From the NCBI GenBank assembly GCA_964551295.1, contig CAZKDJ010000156.1, forward strand, positions 1 to 9,487: 9,487 nucleotides of DNA, given 5' to 3'. Source of the DNA: JAFGED01 sp964551295. Its GTDB lineage: Bacteria > Chloroflexota > Anaerolineae > B4-G1. Positions 1-7,323 of this stretch are shown here, in pieces. The notes under the pieces were generated by a model that did no database searches, had not been told where the DNA came from, and worked only from the letters and a program-made list of their open reading frames with translations. Each line of letters opens with the position of its first letter. Within the stretch, counting starts at the first letter, position 1. The position numbers and the translations under genes are program-made.

Positions 1-44
1 AAAAATGGGATCGGTCGTGGGCGGCCGTTTGATCAATTTTCACC

Positions 45-60
45 ACCCTAGTGCTAGGGT
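45..60. repeat. Perfect 7-bp inverted repeat, possible operator
   Basis: The arms ACCCTAG and CTAGGGT are perfect reverse complements separated by two bases (TG). The spacer is too short for a good RNA hairpin and no T-run follows on either strand, so a dimeric DNA-binding protein site fits better than a terminator. A weak -10-like TATGAA follows at about 73-78 on the plus strand, but no convincing -35 box is seen. The rest of 1-119 shows no coding signal. Whether the site serves a plus-strand transcript or a gene left of the window cannot be decided from this sequence. Confidence 0.4.
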
Positions 61-119
61 ACCTAATGCCGCTATGAAATACCCCACTCCAAAATCTGGT
101 AATGGTATGAGGTGCATGG

Positions 120-854
120 CTATACTACAGCGTGCAGCGTGTCCAAATAGTCCTGCAAACGCTGTACCTCCTCTGCCACACTATCGGCCAGACGCTCGTA
201 GTCGGCCACTTGGAACGTGGAGCGGTACGTGAGCAGTTGCGAGTAGATGGTGCCCAGCACGGCGGTGGCTCTCTCTAACTGGATGTCGGCGCGCCGCCGC
301 GTGGTTTGCAACCGCTCCAGGGATTGTTGCTGGCTTTTACGTTGGAGCAGCATCTGTTCCATGTCGGCGCGCAGAAGAGAGTCTGTTTCCTCGGTCAGTT
401 GTCTTTCCAGGTCAGCTATGGCGCCAGGCAGGCGGTGCAGGTCGTCCTGGATGGCGCGATCGTTTTGAGTCAGGCCGGCCAACGTTCGTACCATGGTTTC
501 GATGATCCGCTGCCAGGTGTGGATCTGGGTCAACAACTGCTGCTGATGTTCATTAGGGTCTGCTCTCAGGAGTTCCTCTATCCGCTGGATGTAGTCGGTG
601 GCACGTTGTAGCGGGGCGTTTTCGCAAACTTGCTTTCGCCGCAGCAATCGCCACAGCAACAAACTGCCCCCACCCAGGGCAACCGTCAGGCCGCCCCAAC
701 GCCCGACTTGAAGCCATGGATTAGGCACATTTAGCTTTTCAAGTAGCTCGGCGGGAATCTCGAACACGGCCAGGTTGACGGCGATCACCAACGCGCCCAG
801 GGCAACGATGCCTGCGCTGATGATCCGTCCCCAGTCTTGTCCGCCTTCTTCCAT
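120..854 (-). CDS. Membrane-anchored coiled-coil protein, function unknown
   Basis: This encodes 244 aa and I do not recognise a named family. Two hydrophobic segments lie near the N-terminus, roughly residues 10-30 and 52-70. They are followed by a basic stretch (LLRRK) and about 165 residues rich in Leu, Gln, Arg and Glu with heptad-like spacing, which suggests a long cytoplasmic coiled coil. There are no catalytic motifs. The ATG at 852-854 starts 4 nt after the TAA of the upstream gene, and no clear Shine-Dalgarno sequence precedes it, so translational coupling with that gene is likely. The context (paired with a Yip1-like multi-span protein) suggests a membrane-associated scaffold or partner subunit; that is inference. 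The open frame and hydropathy pattern are direct observations. Confidence 0.78.
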   Translation of the reverse strand: MEEGGQDWGRIISAGIVALGALVIAVNLAVFEIPAELLEKLNVPNPWLQVGRWGGLTVALGGGSLLLWRLLRRKQVCENAPLQRATDYIQRIEELLRADPNEHQQQLLTQIHTWQRIIETMVRTLAGLTQNDRAIQDDLHRLPGAIADLERQLTEETDSLLRADMEQMLLQRKSQQQSLERLQTTRRRADIQLERATAVLGTIYSQLLTYRSTFQVADYERLADSVAEEVQRLQDYLDTLHAVV

Positions 855-858
855 CGCA

Positions 859-1563
859 TTACCGTGATAGTTGGTGCATCAACAAGCTGAGAAAACCGCC
901 GGTTTTTTGATAGAAGGACAGTAGCTCCCAGGCCATCTGGGTGGTCACTGCCAGGAAAAGCGGCACCCACAGGAAATGAAGGTATTGGTTGGCTTTGCTG
1001 AGGTGGTGGCTGGCATCGACAATAGCCGTCTGTATGGCTCCCTGAACCATGTATAGTAATCCAACAAACATCCCTATAGCCAGGATACACAGGTTCAGCC
1101 CGAAGAATTGAAGGAGAGTGGCTGTCAGGCTAAAAACTACCATCATCGGGGCAAAACTGAAAAACACCGTCGCGGTTGCGCAGAATGAAGTGAGAAGCAC
1201 AGTTACTATCTGCGCCAAACTACGCTGGGAGCCGGTCAGCGTGTCGAAAAGATATATGACCGGTATACAGGTCGCCAAGCTGCCCAGGAAGAGGAACGGT
1301 ACGGCGACGGCTACGTTGAGTGATAGGAGGGGGTGTCCTGACCCAAGCATCGCGCCGTATATGGCGAGGAAGACGGTGCTCGTTAGCGATAGCGCCCATA
1401 TTTTCCTCGACAGGTGAATCCCTGCACGAATCTCGTCAAAGAACTGCCTCGGCTGTTGTAGAACAGGGCCGATGATGGCAAAGGTGTTGGTCAATCTGAA
1501 CTGCCTTTTGCTTTTTAGGTCTTGATTAATCTCGAGTGGCGTTTTCGCAATGCTGCTTTCCAT
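859..1563 (-). CDS. Yip1-like polytopic membrane protein
   Basis: This encodes 234 aa with a soluble N-terminus of about 50 residues and then five or so hydrophobic segments, roughly 55-75, 80-106, 118-145, 147-175 and 193-215. The N-terminal stretch LQQPRQFFDEIRAG followed by a helical membrane bundle resembles bacterial Yip1-domain proteins, whose role is not established. The start is well supported: ATG at 1561-1563 is preceded on the minus strand by AAGGAGGA with about 7 nt spacing. It is the first gene of a two-gene operon with the coiled-coil protein immediately downstream. The family call rests on pattern resemblance only, and a generic integral membrane protein of another family is possible. 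Confidence 0.72.
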   Translation of the reverse strand: MESSIAKTPLEINQDLKSKRQFRLTNTFAIIGPVLQQPRQFFDEIRAGIHLSRKIWALSLTSTVFLAIYGAMLGSGHPLLSLNVAVAVPFLFLGSLATCIPVIYLFDTLTGSQRSLAQIVTVLLTSFCATATVFFSFAPMMVVFSLTATLLQFFGLNLCILAIGMFVGLLYMVQGAIQTAIVDASHHLSKANQYLHFLWVPLFLAVTTQMAWELLSFYQKTGGFLSLLMHQLSR

Positions 1564-1894
1564 TGTCCGTCCTCCTTCGATAGAGTCATTCCTGCGTGTG
1601 GCGAGATATGCCCAGTTCAGCCAAGAGCGATTCAGCGCCCATGATTCCTCCGCGATCCGCGGGTTCTAGCCATAACTGTGTCTACAATACCATACGACTG
1701 TCGAGGTTCTGTCACGATTCTTCAGAGATTGTGTGTGCATCGTGTGGTGCACGAACACCTGTCGAAATGTACAGGGCGATCCTACGGGGTTTCGCAGTAG
1801 ACGGGAGAGTGAGTTTTTGGTAGACTGAACTGTGGATAAATCGACGCGTGTGTCTATGAACTGGTCGGTCTCGAAAATTGATTGGAGGGAGCAG
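1564..1894. promoter_or_regulatory. Divergent intergenic region
   Basis: These 331 bases separate the minus-strand membrane operon from the plus-strand lipoprotein/exosortase run and must hold the promoter of the former, and very likely that of the latter. The Shine-Dalgarno of the minus-strand gene sits at about 1570-1577, and that of the plus-strand lipoprotein gene (GGAGG) at 1884-1888. Small imperfect symmetric elements occur around 1739-1754 (TCGTG...CACGA). I could not identify a -35/-10 pair with good spacing. The short open frames here on both strands lack ribosome sites and protein-like composition, so I see no gene. Confidence 0.45.
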
Positions 1895-2455
1895 ATGATG
1901 AGAAGGAGAGAAGCTGTAAAGAAGCATCGAACTGGACTGTATCCTCTATTGTCTGGTTTCATTCTTGCTGCTATGCTCGCGGTTGGAGGCTGCAGCATGT
2001 CTCCTCAGGAGTTGCGGGAGAGCAGTCTCTATCCAACGGAATTCATTGTAAAAGACACCGATCTTGAAGTCGTTTCTTTCAACTATGATGTTGATTCTGT
2101 GACGTTCACTTACGAAACGTCTGTTACCGATGCGGCGACATTTTGGACTGAAATCAGCAGTCGCTCTGAGGAGTCCCGTTGGAAAGTACTTGATAGCGAG
2201 GGCAACGTTCGCCGCTATGAACGCCTTCTGCCACCGCGAGAAGGCTCGATGGGTTACTATTCTGCGGAGGACCTTCGAATAGCCTATGATCCAAAGGCTG
2301 GGAGAGTTATGGTGGCATGGGTACAGTCGGATTCTTCCAAGCCAGTTAATCGCTTTGAGGAGGCTGACGACACAGAAGTCCGTTATGCGCGAGAAACGGT
2401 TTGGCCAGGATTCGAAGAGCAGATTGAAGCGTGGTCTCTCGCGGCTGATGATTAA
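1895..2455 (+). CDS. Small secreted lipoprotein, function unknown
   Basis: This encodes 186 aa. The chosen start is the ATG at 1895 because GGAGG lies 6 nt upstream (1884-1888); an adjacent ATG at 1898 is also possible, and an upstream in-frame GTG at 1832 lacks a ribosome site. The N-terminus is a classic lipoprotein signal: a basic n-region (RRR, KKHR), a hydrophobic core and the lipobox VGGC, placing the lipidated Cys at about residue 33. The mature part of about 150 residues is acidic, without further membrane segments and without any motif I recognise. Local composition is AT-rich: 2041-2100 has only 20 G/C in 60. It ends 51 nt before the 66-aa gene and may be the first gene of the exosortase run, though no direct functional link is visible. 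Confidence 0.75.
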   Translation: MMRRREAVKKHRTGLYPLLSGFILAAMLAVGGCSMSPQELRESSLYPTEFIVKDTDLEVVSFNYDVDSVTFTYETSVTDAATFWTEISSRSEESRWKVLDSEGNVRRYERLLPPREGSMGYYSAEDLRIAYDPKAGRVMVAWVQSDSSKPVNRFEEADDTEVRYARETVWPGFEEQIEAWSLAADD

Positions 2456-2506
2456 GGAGCGATAAATGCTTGGTTCGGCAACGATTGAAAAGGGGGTGAC
2501 AAGTCA

Positions 2507-2707
2507 ATGAAACGATGGTTTGCTCGCTGGGGTGGGCCGATTCTGGTGGTTACACTGATCCTTACTGGCACGCTCGTAGCGACGCTGGTGTTGCGAGAGC
2601 TGCGCCCGTGTGGCTGGCTGGATATCACCCTGAGAGGTGATGCCTGCTTGTGTGAGGAAATGCACGTCGCTGATTTACCGTCGGAGGCAAGTGGGTTTGT
2701 ACCATAG
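2507..2707 (+). CDS. 66-aa single-pass membrane protein, possible gene remnant
   Basis: An N-terminal Lys/Arg/Trp stretch is followed by one strong hydrophobic helix (about residues 10-29) and a short tail with three cysteines (35, 47, 49). The GGTGA within a G-rich stretch at 2491-2499 lies 7 nt before the ATG, supporting translation. The pattern of one membrane helix, then ELRPCGWLD, then a second Cys about 12 residues on resembles, from memory, N-terminal anchors of some Chloroflexota proteins that continue into WD40 propellers. Here the frame stops after SGFVP and no propeller follows. It could therefore be a truncated remnant or an independent small membrane protein. It lies 51 nt after the lipoprotein gene and 58 nt before the exosortase. 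Confidence 0.55.
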   Translation: MKRWFARWGGPILVVTLILTGTLVATLVLRELRPCGWLDITLRGDACLCEEMHVADLPSEASGFVP

Positions 2708-2730
2708 GTGAGAGACCAGTCTTTTTGGGT

Positions 2731-2749
2731 GTCCTTGGCGTATAAGGAC
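2731..2749 (+). other. Small hairpin before the exosortase ribosome site
   Basis: GTCCTT (2731-2736) and AAGGAC (2744-2749) form a perfect 6-bp stem with a 7-base loop. The stem ends 4 nt before the GGAG that serves the exosortase GTG start. There is no T-run after it, so it is not an intrinsic terminator. It could influence translation or mRNA processing between the AT-rich upstream genes and the exosortase. A stem this short can also arise by chance. Confidence 0.3.
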
Positions 2750-2765
2750 TGTTGGAGATGAGTCT

Positions 2766-4319
2766 GTGGAACGACTATACGAATTGAAACATCTTGCGCG
2801 ATCATCTGTAGATTCTAAAGTGCCACTTTTGCGCCTGGCGCGCCTGTTGGCCAACGCAGCCATCGTCGGCCTGTGGATCTGGCTTTACCGGCCGCTGCTT
2901 GACTACCTGGCCGTGATCTTTACGCGGGACGACTTTCGCACCAACCAAGTCGTCCTCGTCGGCGTGGTCGCGTTGATCGCCGTCCGTCTACGCAAGCAGG
3001 TCTCGCGCCCGCGGTTCGACGCGCTGCCGCAGTTGCACCTCCCGGCCCTCGCGCTGACCCTCGGCGGCTCGCTGCTCTATCTTGCCAACGAACGGTTTCT
3101 CGACATCAATACCATCTCGGCCAGTCTGTTCGGGTTGGCGAGCTATGGACTGTTGGGGCTGTGGATGGCGCCGCGACGATGGCGGCAGGGATTGCCCGCT
3201 GCGCTGCTTCTCATCGGCACACTTCCCTTCGGCGAGCACATGCAGACCTTTATTGGCTATCCCATGCGCCTCGTCACCGCTACCATCGTGCGCGATGGGC
3301 TGGCGAGGGCCGGCGTGGCTTCTCTGGGCGTCGATACGATCCTCGTGTTCGAGAACGGCGTGTCCCACATCGATCTGCCCTGCAGCGGGGTCAAGAGTCT
3401 ATGGGCTGGCGCGCTGTTCCTCGTCGCCGCCACGTGGATCGAGCGCCGCCGCCTCGGTCTCCGCTGGTTGCTGACGCTGCTTGCTTTTGGCGCGCTTCTG
3501 TTTGTCTCCAACTTGGTTCGCGTGGCTGTGCTGACTGTCGTCGGAGAGGTGGCCGGCTGGCGGCTGTTGGCCGAGATGCTCCACATGCCGCTGGGAGTGC
3601 TGGGGTTTGCCACAGCGTGTGCGGCTACGATTGTCCTTTTGAGTCGGTTTTGCAGGGAAGGCGGTTCAGGTAAGGGCGATTCGCGAATTGCCCCCACTGC
3701 CCGTCCGGTGTGGTTATCTCCCGCGCTGGCGGTCGCCATCCTGGCGATGGCATTAGCTTACCCCCCGCGCCCGCAGACGGTGCTGGCGCAGTCGGCGCCC
3801 GGCTGGGAGTTGCCCCCGGGGCTGGTCGCCGAGCCTCTGCCGCTCCAACCAGAGGAGATCGAGTGGCTGACGCGCGACGGGGCCGAGTCGGCCAGCCGCT
3901 TCCGTTTTGAGTGGCACGGCGGTGATGCCACGATCTCTGGTTCGGTGATCCTCATCTCCAGCACTACCTGGCGCGCCCACCATAACCCGGAGCGCTGCTT
4001 GATGCTGTACGGGCTATCGCTGGACGATTCTCACACGCACCTCGTCCGAGCCGATTTCCCCGTGCGCTACATCGCCCTGGGCGCCAATCAGGGGGCTGGG
4101 CGCAGCTTGCAAGCGGGGACGTATTGGTTCCAATCAGCCCGCCACACCACCGATGACTATGCCACACGCATCTGGGCCGACGTGGCCCCCGAGCGTGACC
4201 GGTGGGTGCTGGTCACGATTCTGTTCGACGACGTGTACGATCCGAACGATGTGGATGTAGAGACGTTTTACGTTGCGCTGCACGATGCTGTGGCGCGTAA
4301 TCTTGATCAAGGAGAGTGA
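2766..4319 (+). CDS. xrtO: Exosortase with fused EpsI-like domain (XrtO type)
   Basis: This 517-aa integral membrane cysteine transpeptidase should process proteins carrying C-terminal PEP-CTERM signals at the cytoplasmic membrane. Residues about 25-300 form the polytopic exosortase core with the three hallmark residues: Cys206 in LPCSG, Arg252 in SNLVRV, and His273 in MLHMPLG. After a further hydrophobic helix (about 316-332), residues about 340-515 form an EpsI/DUF3485-like extracytoplasmic domain with HHNPERCL (His405/406, Cys411). Enzyme plus EpsI domain in one chain, next to a polytopic VIT/vWA PEP-CTERM protein, matches my recollection of exosortase O. The core call is firm and the subtype less so. 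The start is GTG at 2766 with GGAG 8 nt upstream; no other Met occurs before residue 134. The gene is very GC-rich after its first 55 bases. The next gene starts 3 nt after its stop. Confidence 0.9.
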   Translation: MERLYELKHLARSSVDSKVPLLRLARLLANAAIVGLWIWLYRPLLDYLAVIFTRDDFRTNQVVLVGVVALIAVRLRKQVSRPRFDALPQLHLPALALTLGGSLLYLANERFLDINTISASLFGLASYGLLGLWMAPRRWRQGLPAALLLIGTLPFGEHMQTFIGYPMRLVTATIVRDGLARAGVASLGVDTILVFENGVSHIDLPCSGVKSLWAGALFLVAATWIERRRLGLRWLLTLLAFGALLFVSNLVRVAVLTVVGEVAGWRLLAEMLHMPLGVLGFATACAATIVLLSRFCREGGSGKGDSRIAPTARPVWLSPALAVAILAMALAYPPRPQTVLAQSAPGWELPPGLVAEPLPLQPEEIEWLTRDGAESASRFRFEWHGGDATISGSVILISSTTWRAHHNPERCLMLYGLSLDDSHTHLVRADFPVRYIALGANQGAGRSLQAGTYWFQSARHTTDDYATRIWADVAPERDRWVLVTILFDDVYDPNDVDVETFYVALHDAVARNLDQGE

Positions 4320-4322
4320 ACT

Positions 4323-7199
4323 ATGAAACACCCAGTTGTACGTACAATGACACGTGTGTGTGCCTATGCTCTGTTTTGGTCGTGGAACGTCATTTTCTTG
4401 GCGTTCATGTTCCTGGGTTTTGCCCCGACGTTGCTGCCGGAGCTGATCAACGCCGCCCGCACGAACACGATCCCGATGCAGTTCCTGATCTATGCCGTGA
4501 TCCTCGTCGTCATCCCGTTGGTGGGAGTGATCCTCGGGTTGACCGTGCTGCGCCGCTCGCGGGGACGATTGCTGACATTCGGTTATGGGATCGAAGGGCC
4601 GTTGATGCTGACCGTGGCCGTCCGCTTCTTTGCCGTGCGCGAAGCGACGCCGATCATGGCTCTGTTGTTCACCATTGCCGCTCTGGGACTGGTAGTGTTC
4701 CTGTGGCAGATCCTCGACCGCCGCATCGGCGAGCGCAGGCCCTTCTGGGGATATCTGCGCGTCGCCGGGCTGACGCTCTTGCTCGCCCTGGGCCTGTATG
4801 CCAGCGTATGGATTGCTTTCTACGCCGTACCGATCCCGGTTCTGGTGTGGCGGATGATTCGCGAAATATTCAGGGAGGGCGTAGGGAGGATGTTGGGCGA
4901 TCTAAGCGAGATAGGGGTGTGGTGGGCGCTTCTCGGCATCCTCGGCGTGATCCTGTCTGCCTACACGGCCACGCTGCTGGTCGTGATGCCGGTCGTCGTG
5001 CCGGTGCTCTACATCCGGGCCTGGTGGCGCGGCGTGCGCCGGTTCGCTACGAGGAGCGGCCGCTTGCGCGCCGCAATGCTCACGGCAGCCGTGCTGCTGT
5101 TGTGCGCTGTGTCGGTCGCGTTGGTCGGCCGGCAACCGCAGCACCGTGCTTTCGCGCTACTGGAGACCCCGCCGGCATCCCCGCAAGAAGCCAAAGCGCT
5201 CCTCAAGCAGCAAGCGGCGATCCGCGCTGGGTTGCTCAACGCCTACCTCGCGCCTGCCCGCTACGTCAGCGCCGTAGGGGAGGTGTATCACGTCAGGGTG
5301 CTGTTCATGGAGGCATTCGACCTTTCGGAGAAAGCCGCTTTGTCCGTCCAGCAGGCCTACGAGGTCGTCGCCCGCCCGGTGTTGTACGAGCCGATCGAGC
5401 CGGTTGAGCCTGGCGGAGATTTGTGGCGATGGGACAATCGTGCGTTCCAGGAAGAACCGGCCGAGGCCGCCGAACTCTACGAGGCTTTCTTCGACGAGTC
5501 GATCATCGACGGCGAGCGCGAGGCCGTCGTGCGCGCGGCGCGCTCGACCTGGTCCTTCGAGCAGGCTCAAGCTGCGTGGCAGGCGGTTGACGATCGAGAG
5601 ATTCACCTCGTGCGCCAGGAGGTCTCTATCACCGAGCGCGGCGATTGGGCCGAGGTCGAGCTGTACGAGGTCTACCAGAACCAGACGGCCCAGCGCCAGG
5701 AGGCGGTCTATTACTTCAGCCTGCCCGAGTCCGCCGTCGTCACTGGCGTGTGGCTGGGCAACAGCGCCGACCGCGACGCGCGCTTCGTCTACCGCGTCTC
5801 TCCACGTGGCGCGGCGCAGGCGATGTATCGAAACGAGGTGCGCTACAACCTGGATCCGGCCCTGGTCGAGCAGATCGGCCCGCGCCAGTACCGGCTGCGT
5901 GTGTTTCCCATCGAGCCACAGGTGATACGCTGGGATGATGCGGGCACGCACTCGATCGTCGAGGAGGGACCGGAGATGCACATGTGGCTGACGTATCGCA
6001 CGTTCGCCCTCGCCGACGATACGTGGCCGCTGCCGCGTCTGGCCGACCGGCGCAACGTCTACTGGGATGGCGCGTCGGTGCGGCTGGTCAACGGCGAGCG
6101 GATGCAGGTGGATCGCGAGGCGTGGCTGCCCCCGTCCGTGCCCGCTGCAGCGCCGGTGGAGCCGGTGGCCCATCGCGTCGATTTTCCCGGCGGCCGGTCG
6201 GTGGTGGCGCGTCCTGTATCGGCCGGCGAGCTGCCCGGATTGGCCGGTGACGTACGTCTGGCGCTAGTGCTCGATCGCTCGCGCAGCATGGCGACGTACG
6301 AGGCCGGCGTAGAGGAGGCGCTGGCCCGGCTCGCCCAGGTAGCGCGGGCCGACGTGGACGTCTACCTCACCGCGTCGGCGTATCGCGGCGAGGAGCCGTC
6401 GCGGGCCAAGCTATCGGACGTTGCCCCTGGGGATATCTTGTACTATGGCGGGCAGAACGCGGCCGAGATGCTGGCCCAGTTCGACCGACTTTGTGCCGGG
6501 GACGATTACGACGCGGTTTTGATCCTCACCGACGGCACGGGCTACGGATTGGGCAGTAGCGGCATCGACGTGCCGCTCCCCGACGCGCCAGTGTGGATGG
6601 TGCATCTGGATGGCGCTTTCCCGCTGGGCTATGACGACGCGACGCTGGAGGCGATCCAGGCCAGCGGCGGCGGGGTGGCCGGCGGCCTGGACGAGGCGCT
6701 GACCCGCCTGGCGGTTTCGCTGGAGGCCGGTGACGCCGCGCCCTATGACGTAGTTGATGGCTATGTGTGGCAGGTCGTTCCGACCGAGGCTGCCGAAGCG
6801 ATCGGGGTCAACGATGACTTTAGCCCGCTGGCGGCTCGACGCTTGATCCTGGCCGAGATGATCCGCCATCGCGGCTCGCTGGATCAACTGGAGACGCTCG
6901 ATGACCTGCACGCCATCGCCGTAGAGCAGGGGGTCGTCACGCCCTACTCCTCAATGATCGTGCTCGTCACCGACGAGCAGCAGCGGAGACTAGATCGGCT
7001 GGAGAAGGAGGGAGATCGCTTCGAGCGCGAGCACGAGGACGTCGGCGAGACGCTGCCGGAGATGGGAGTGACGGCGGTGCCGGAGCCGGAGGAGTGGCTG
7101 CTGCTGGCGGTGGTCGCAGGCATGTTGCTGTGGTACGCGCGCAAGCGGTGGCCTGGCCTTCTGCCCTCGATGACAAAATTGGCTAGATCAAGGCGGTAG
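4323..7199 (+). CDS. Polytopic VIT/vWA protein with PEP-CTERM sorting signal
   Basis: This encodes 958 aa, probably the cognate exosortase substrate. Residues about 10-270 contain roughly seven hydrophobic segments. Residues about 275-420 are charged and helical. Residues about 425-560 look like a VIT domain (vault/inter-alpha-trypsin type). Residues about 643-800 form a von Willebrand A domain with an intact MIDAS motif D651-R-S-R-S655 and T736-D737, predicting divalent-cation-dependent ligand binding. A VTPYSSMIVL segment (871-880), typical of VIT-vWA proteins, follows. The C-terminus is a tripartite PEP-CTERM signal: VPEPEEW (919-925), a hydrophobic helix (926-938) and the basic ARKR, then about 16 extra residues. 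The arrangement agrees with the TIGRFAM set called PEP-CTERM family integral membrane protein (TIGR02921, from memory). The start has GGAG 8 nt upstream, inside the end of the exosortase gene. Binding partner and cellular role are unknown. Confidence 0.9.
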   Translation: MKHPVVRTMTRVCAYALFWSWNVIFLAFMFLGFAPTLLPELINAARTNTIPMQFLIYAVILVVIPLVGVILGLTVLRRSRGRLLTFGYGIEGPLMLTVAVRFFAVREATPIMALLFTIAALGLVVFLWQILDRRIGERRPFWGYLRVAGLTLLLALGLYASVWIAFYAVPIPVLVWRMIREIFREGVGRMLGDLSEIGVWWALLGILGVILSAYTATLLVVMPVVVPVLYIRAWWRGVRRFATRSGRLRAAMLTAAVLLLCAVSVALVGRQPQHRAFALLETPPASPQEAKALLKQQAAIRAGLLNAYLAPARYVSAVGEVYHVRVLFMEAFDLSEKAALSVQQAYEVVARPVLYEPIEPVEPGGDLWRWDNRAFQEEPAEAAELYEAFFDESIIDGEREAVVRAARSTWSFEQAQAAWQAVDDREIHLVRQEVSITERGDWAEVELYEVYQNQTAQRQEAVYYFSLPESAVVTGVWLGNSADRDARFVYRVSPRGAAQAMYRNEVRYNLDPALVEQIGPRQYRLRVFPIEPQVIRWDDAGTHSIVEEGPEMHMWLTYRTFALADDTWPLPRLADRRNVYWDGASVRLVNGERMQVDREAWLPPSVPAAAPVEPVAHRVDFPGGRSVVARPVSAGELPGLAGDVRLALVLDRSRSMATYEAGVEEALARLAQVARADVDVYLTASAYRGEEPSRAKLSDVAPGDILYYGGQNAAEMLAQFDRLCAGDDYDAVLILTDGTGYGLGSSGIDVPLPDAPVWMVHLDGAFPLGYDDATLEAIQASGGGVAGGLDEALTRLAVSLEAGDAAPYDVVDGYVWQVVPTEAAEAIGVNDDFSPLAARRLILAEMIRHRGSLDQLETLDDLHAIAVEQGVVTPYSSMIVLVTDEQQRRLDRLEKEGDRFEREHEDVGETLPEMGVTAVPEPEEWLLLAVVAGMLLWYARKRWPGLLPSMTKLARSRR

Positions 7200-7272
7200 G
7201 CGAGGGGTGTGTGTTGCGCGTACTGTGTATGCGATTGGAAATCGCGGCTACAGTAATCGGGAGCCGGGGAAT

Positions 7273-7304
7273 GAGAGAGGGCACGAACTTGCGTGCCCTC
7301 TCTC
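7273..7304. terminator. Bidirectional terminator-like hairpin between convergent genes
   Basis: A perfect 13-bp stem joins 7273-7285 (GAGAGAGGGCACG) and 7292-7304 (CGTGCCCTCTCTC) with a six-base loop (AACTTG). It lies 73 nt after the stop of the PEP-CTERM gene and 47 nt beyond the end of the minus-strand carbohydrate-binding remnant, the usual place for a shared terminator. No U-run follows on either strand, so it may stabilise 3' ends or act with another factor instead of being a canonical intrinsic terminator. Confidence 0.65.
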
Positions 7305-7323
7305 TGTGAAACGGTCCGGTGTA

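Noticed and set aside
1739..1754. Imperfect symmetric element TCGTG...CACGA in the divergent region
   Set aside because: The arms are only five bases and there is no nearby promoter with good spacing, so it is not worth calling an operator.
1832..1894. Upstream GTG start for the lipoprotein
   Set aside because: It lacks a ribosome site and would put 21 polar residues before the signal peptide; the ATG at 1895 has GGAGG 6 nt upstream.
3082..3673. Two plus-strand open frames inside the exosortase gene
   Set aside because: They are Arg/Ser/Ala-rich alternative-frame readings of GC-rich coding sequence, overlapping the catalytic PCSG region of the real gene.
4316..5407. A 363-codon plus-strand open frame overlapping the start of the VIT/vWA gene
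   Set aside because: It has an Arg/Asp/Gly-rich shadow composition with no membrane segments; the frame starting at 4323 has the ribosome site and the domains.
5157..6173. Long minus-strand open frame (338 codons) opposite the VIT/vWA gene
   Set aside because: It is a GC-rich antisense shadow: no ribosome site, Arg/Leu/His-rich composition and no recognisable motif, whereas the plus strand has clear conserved domains.
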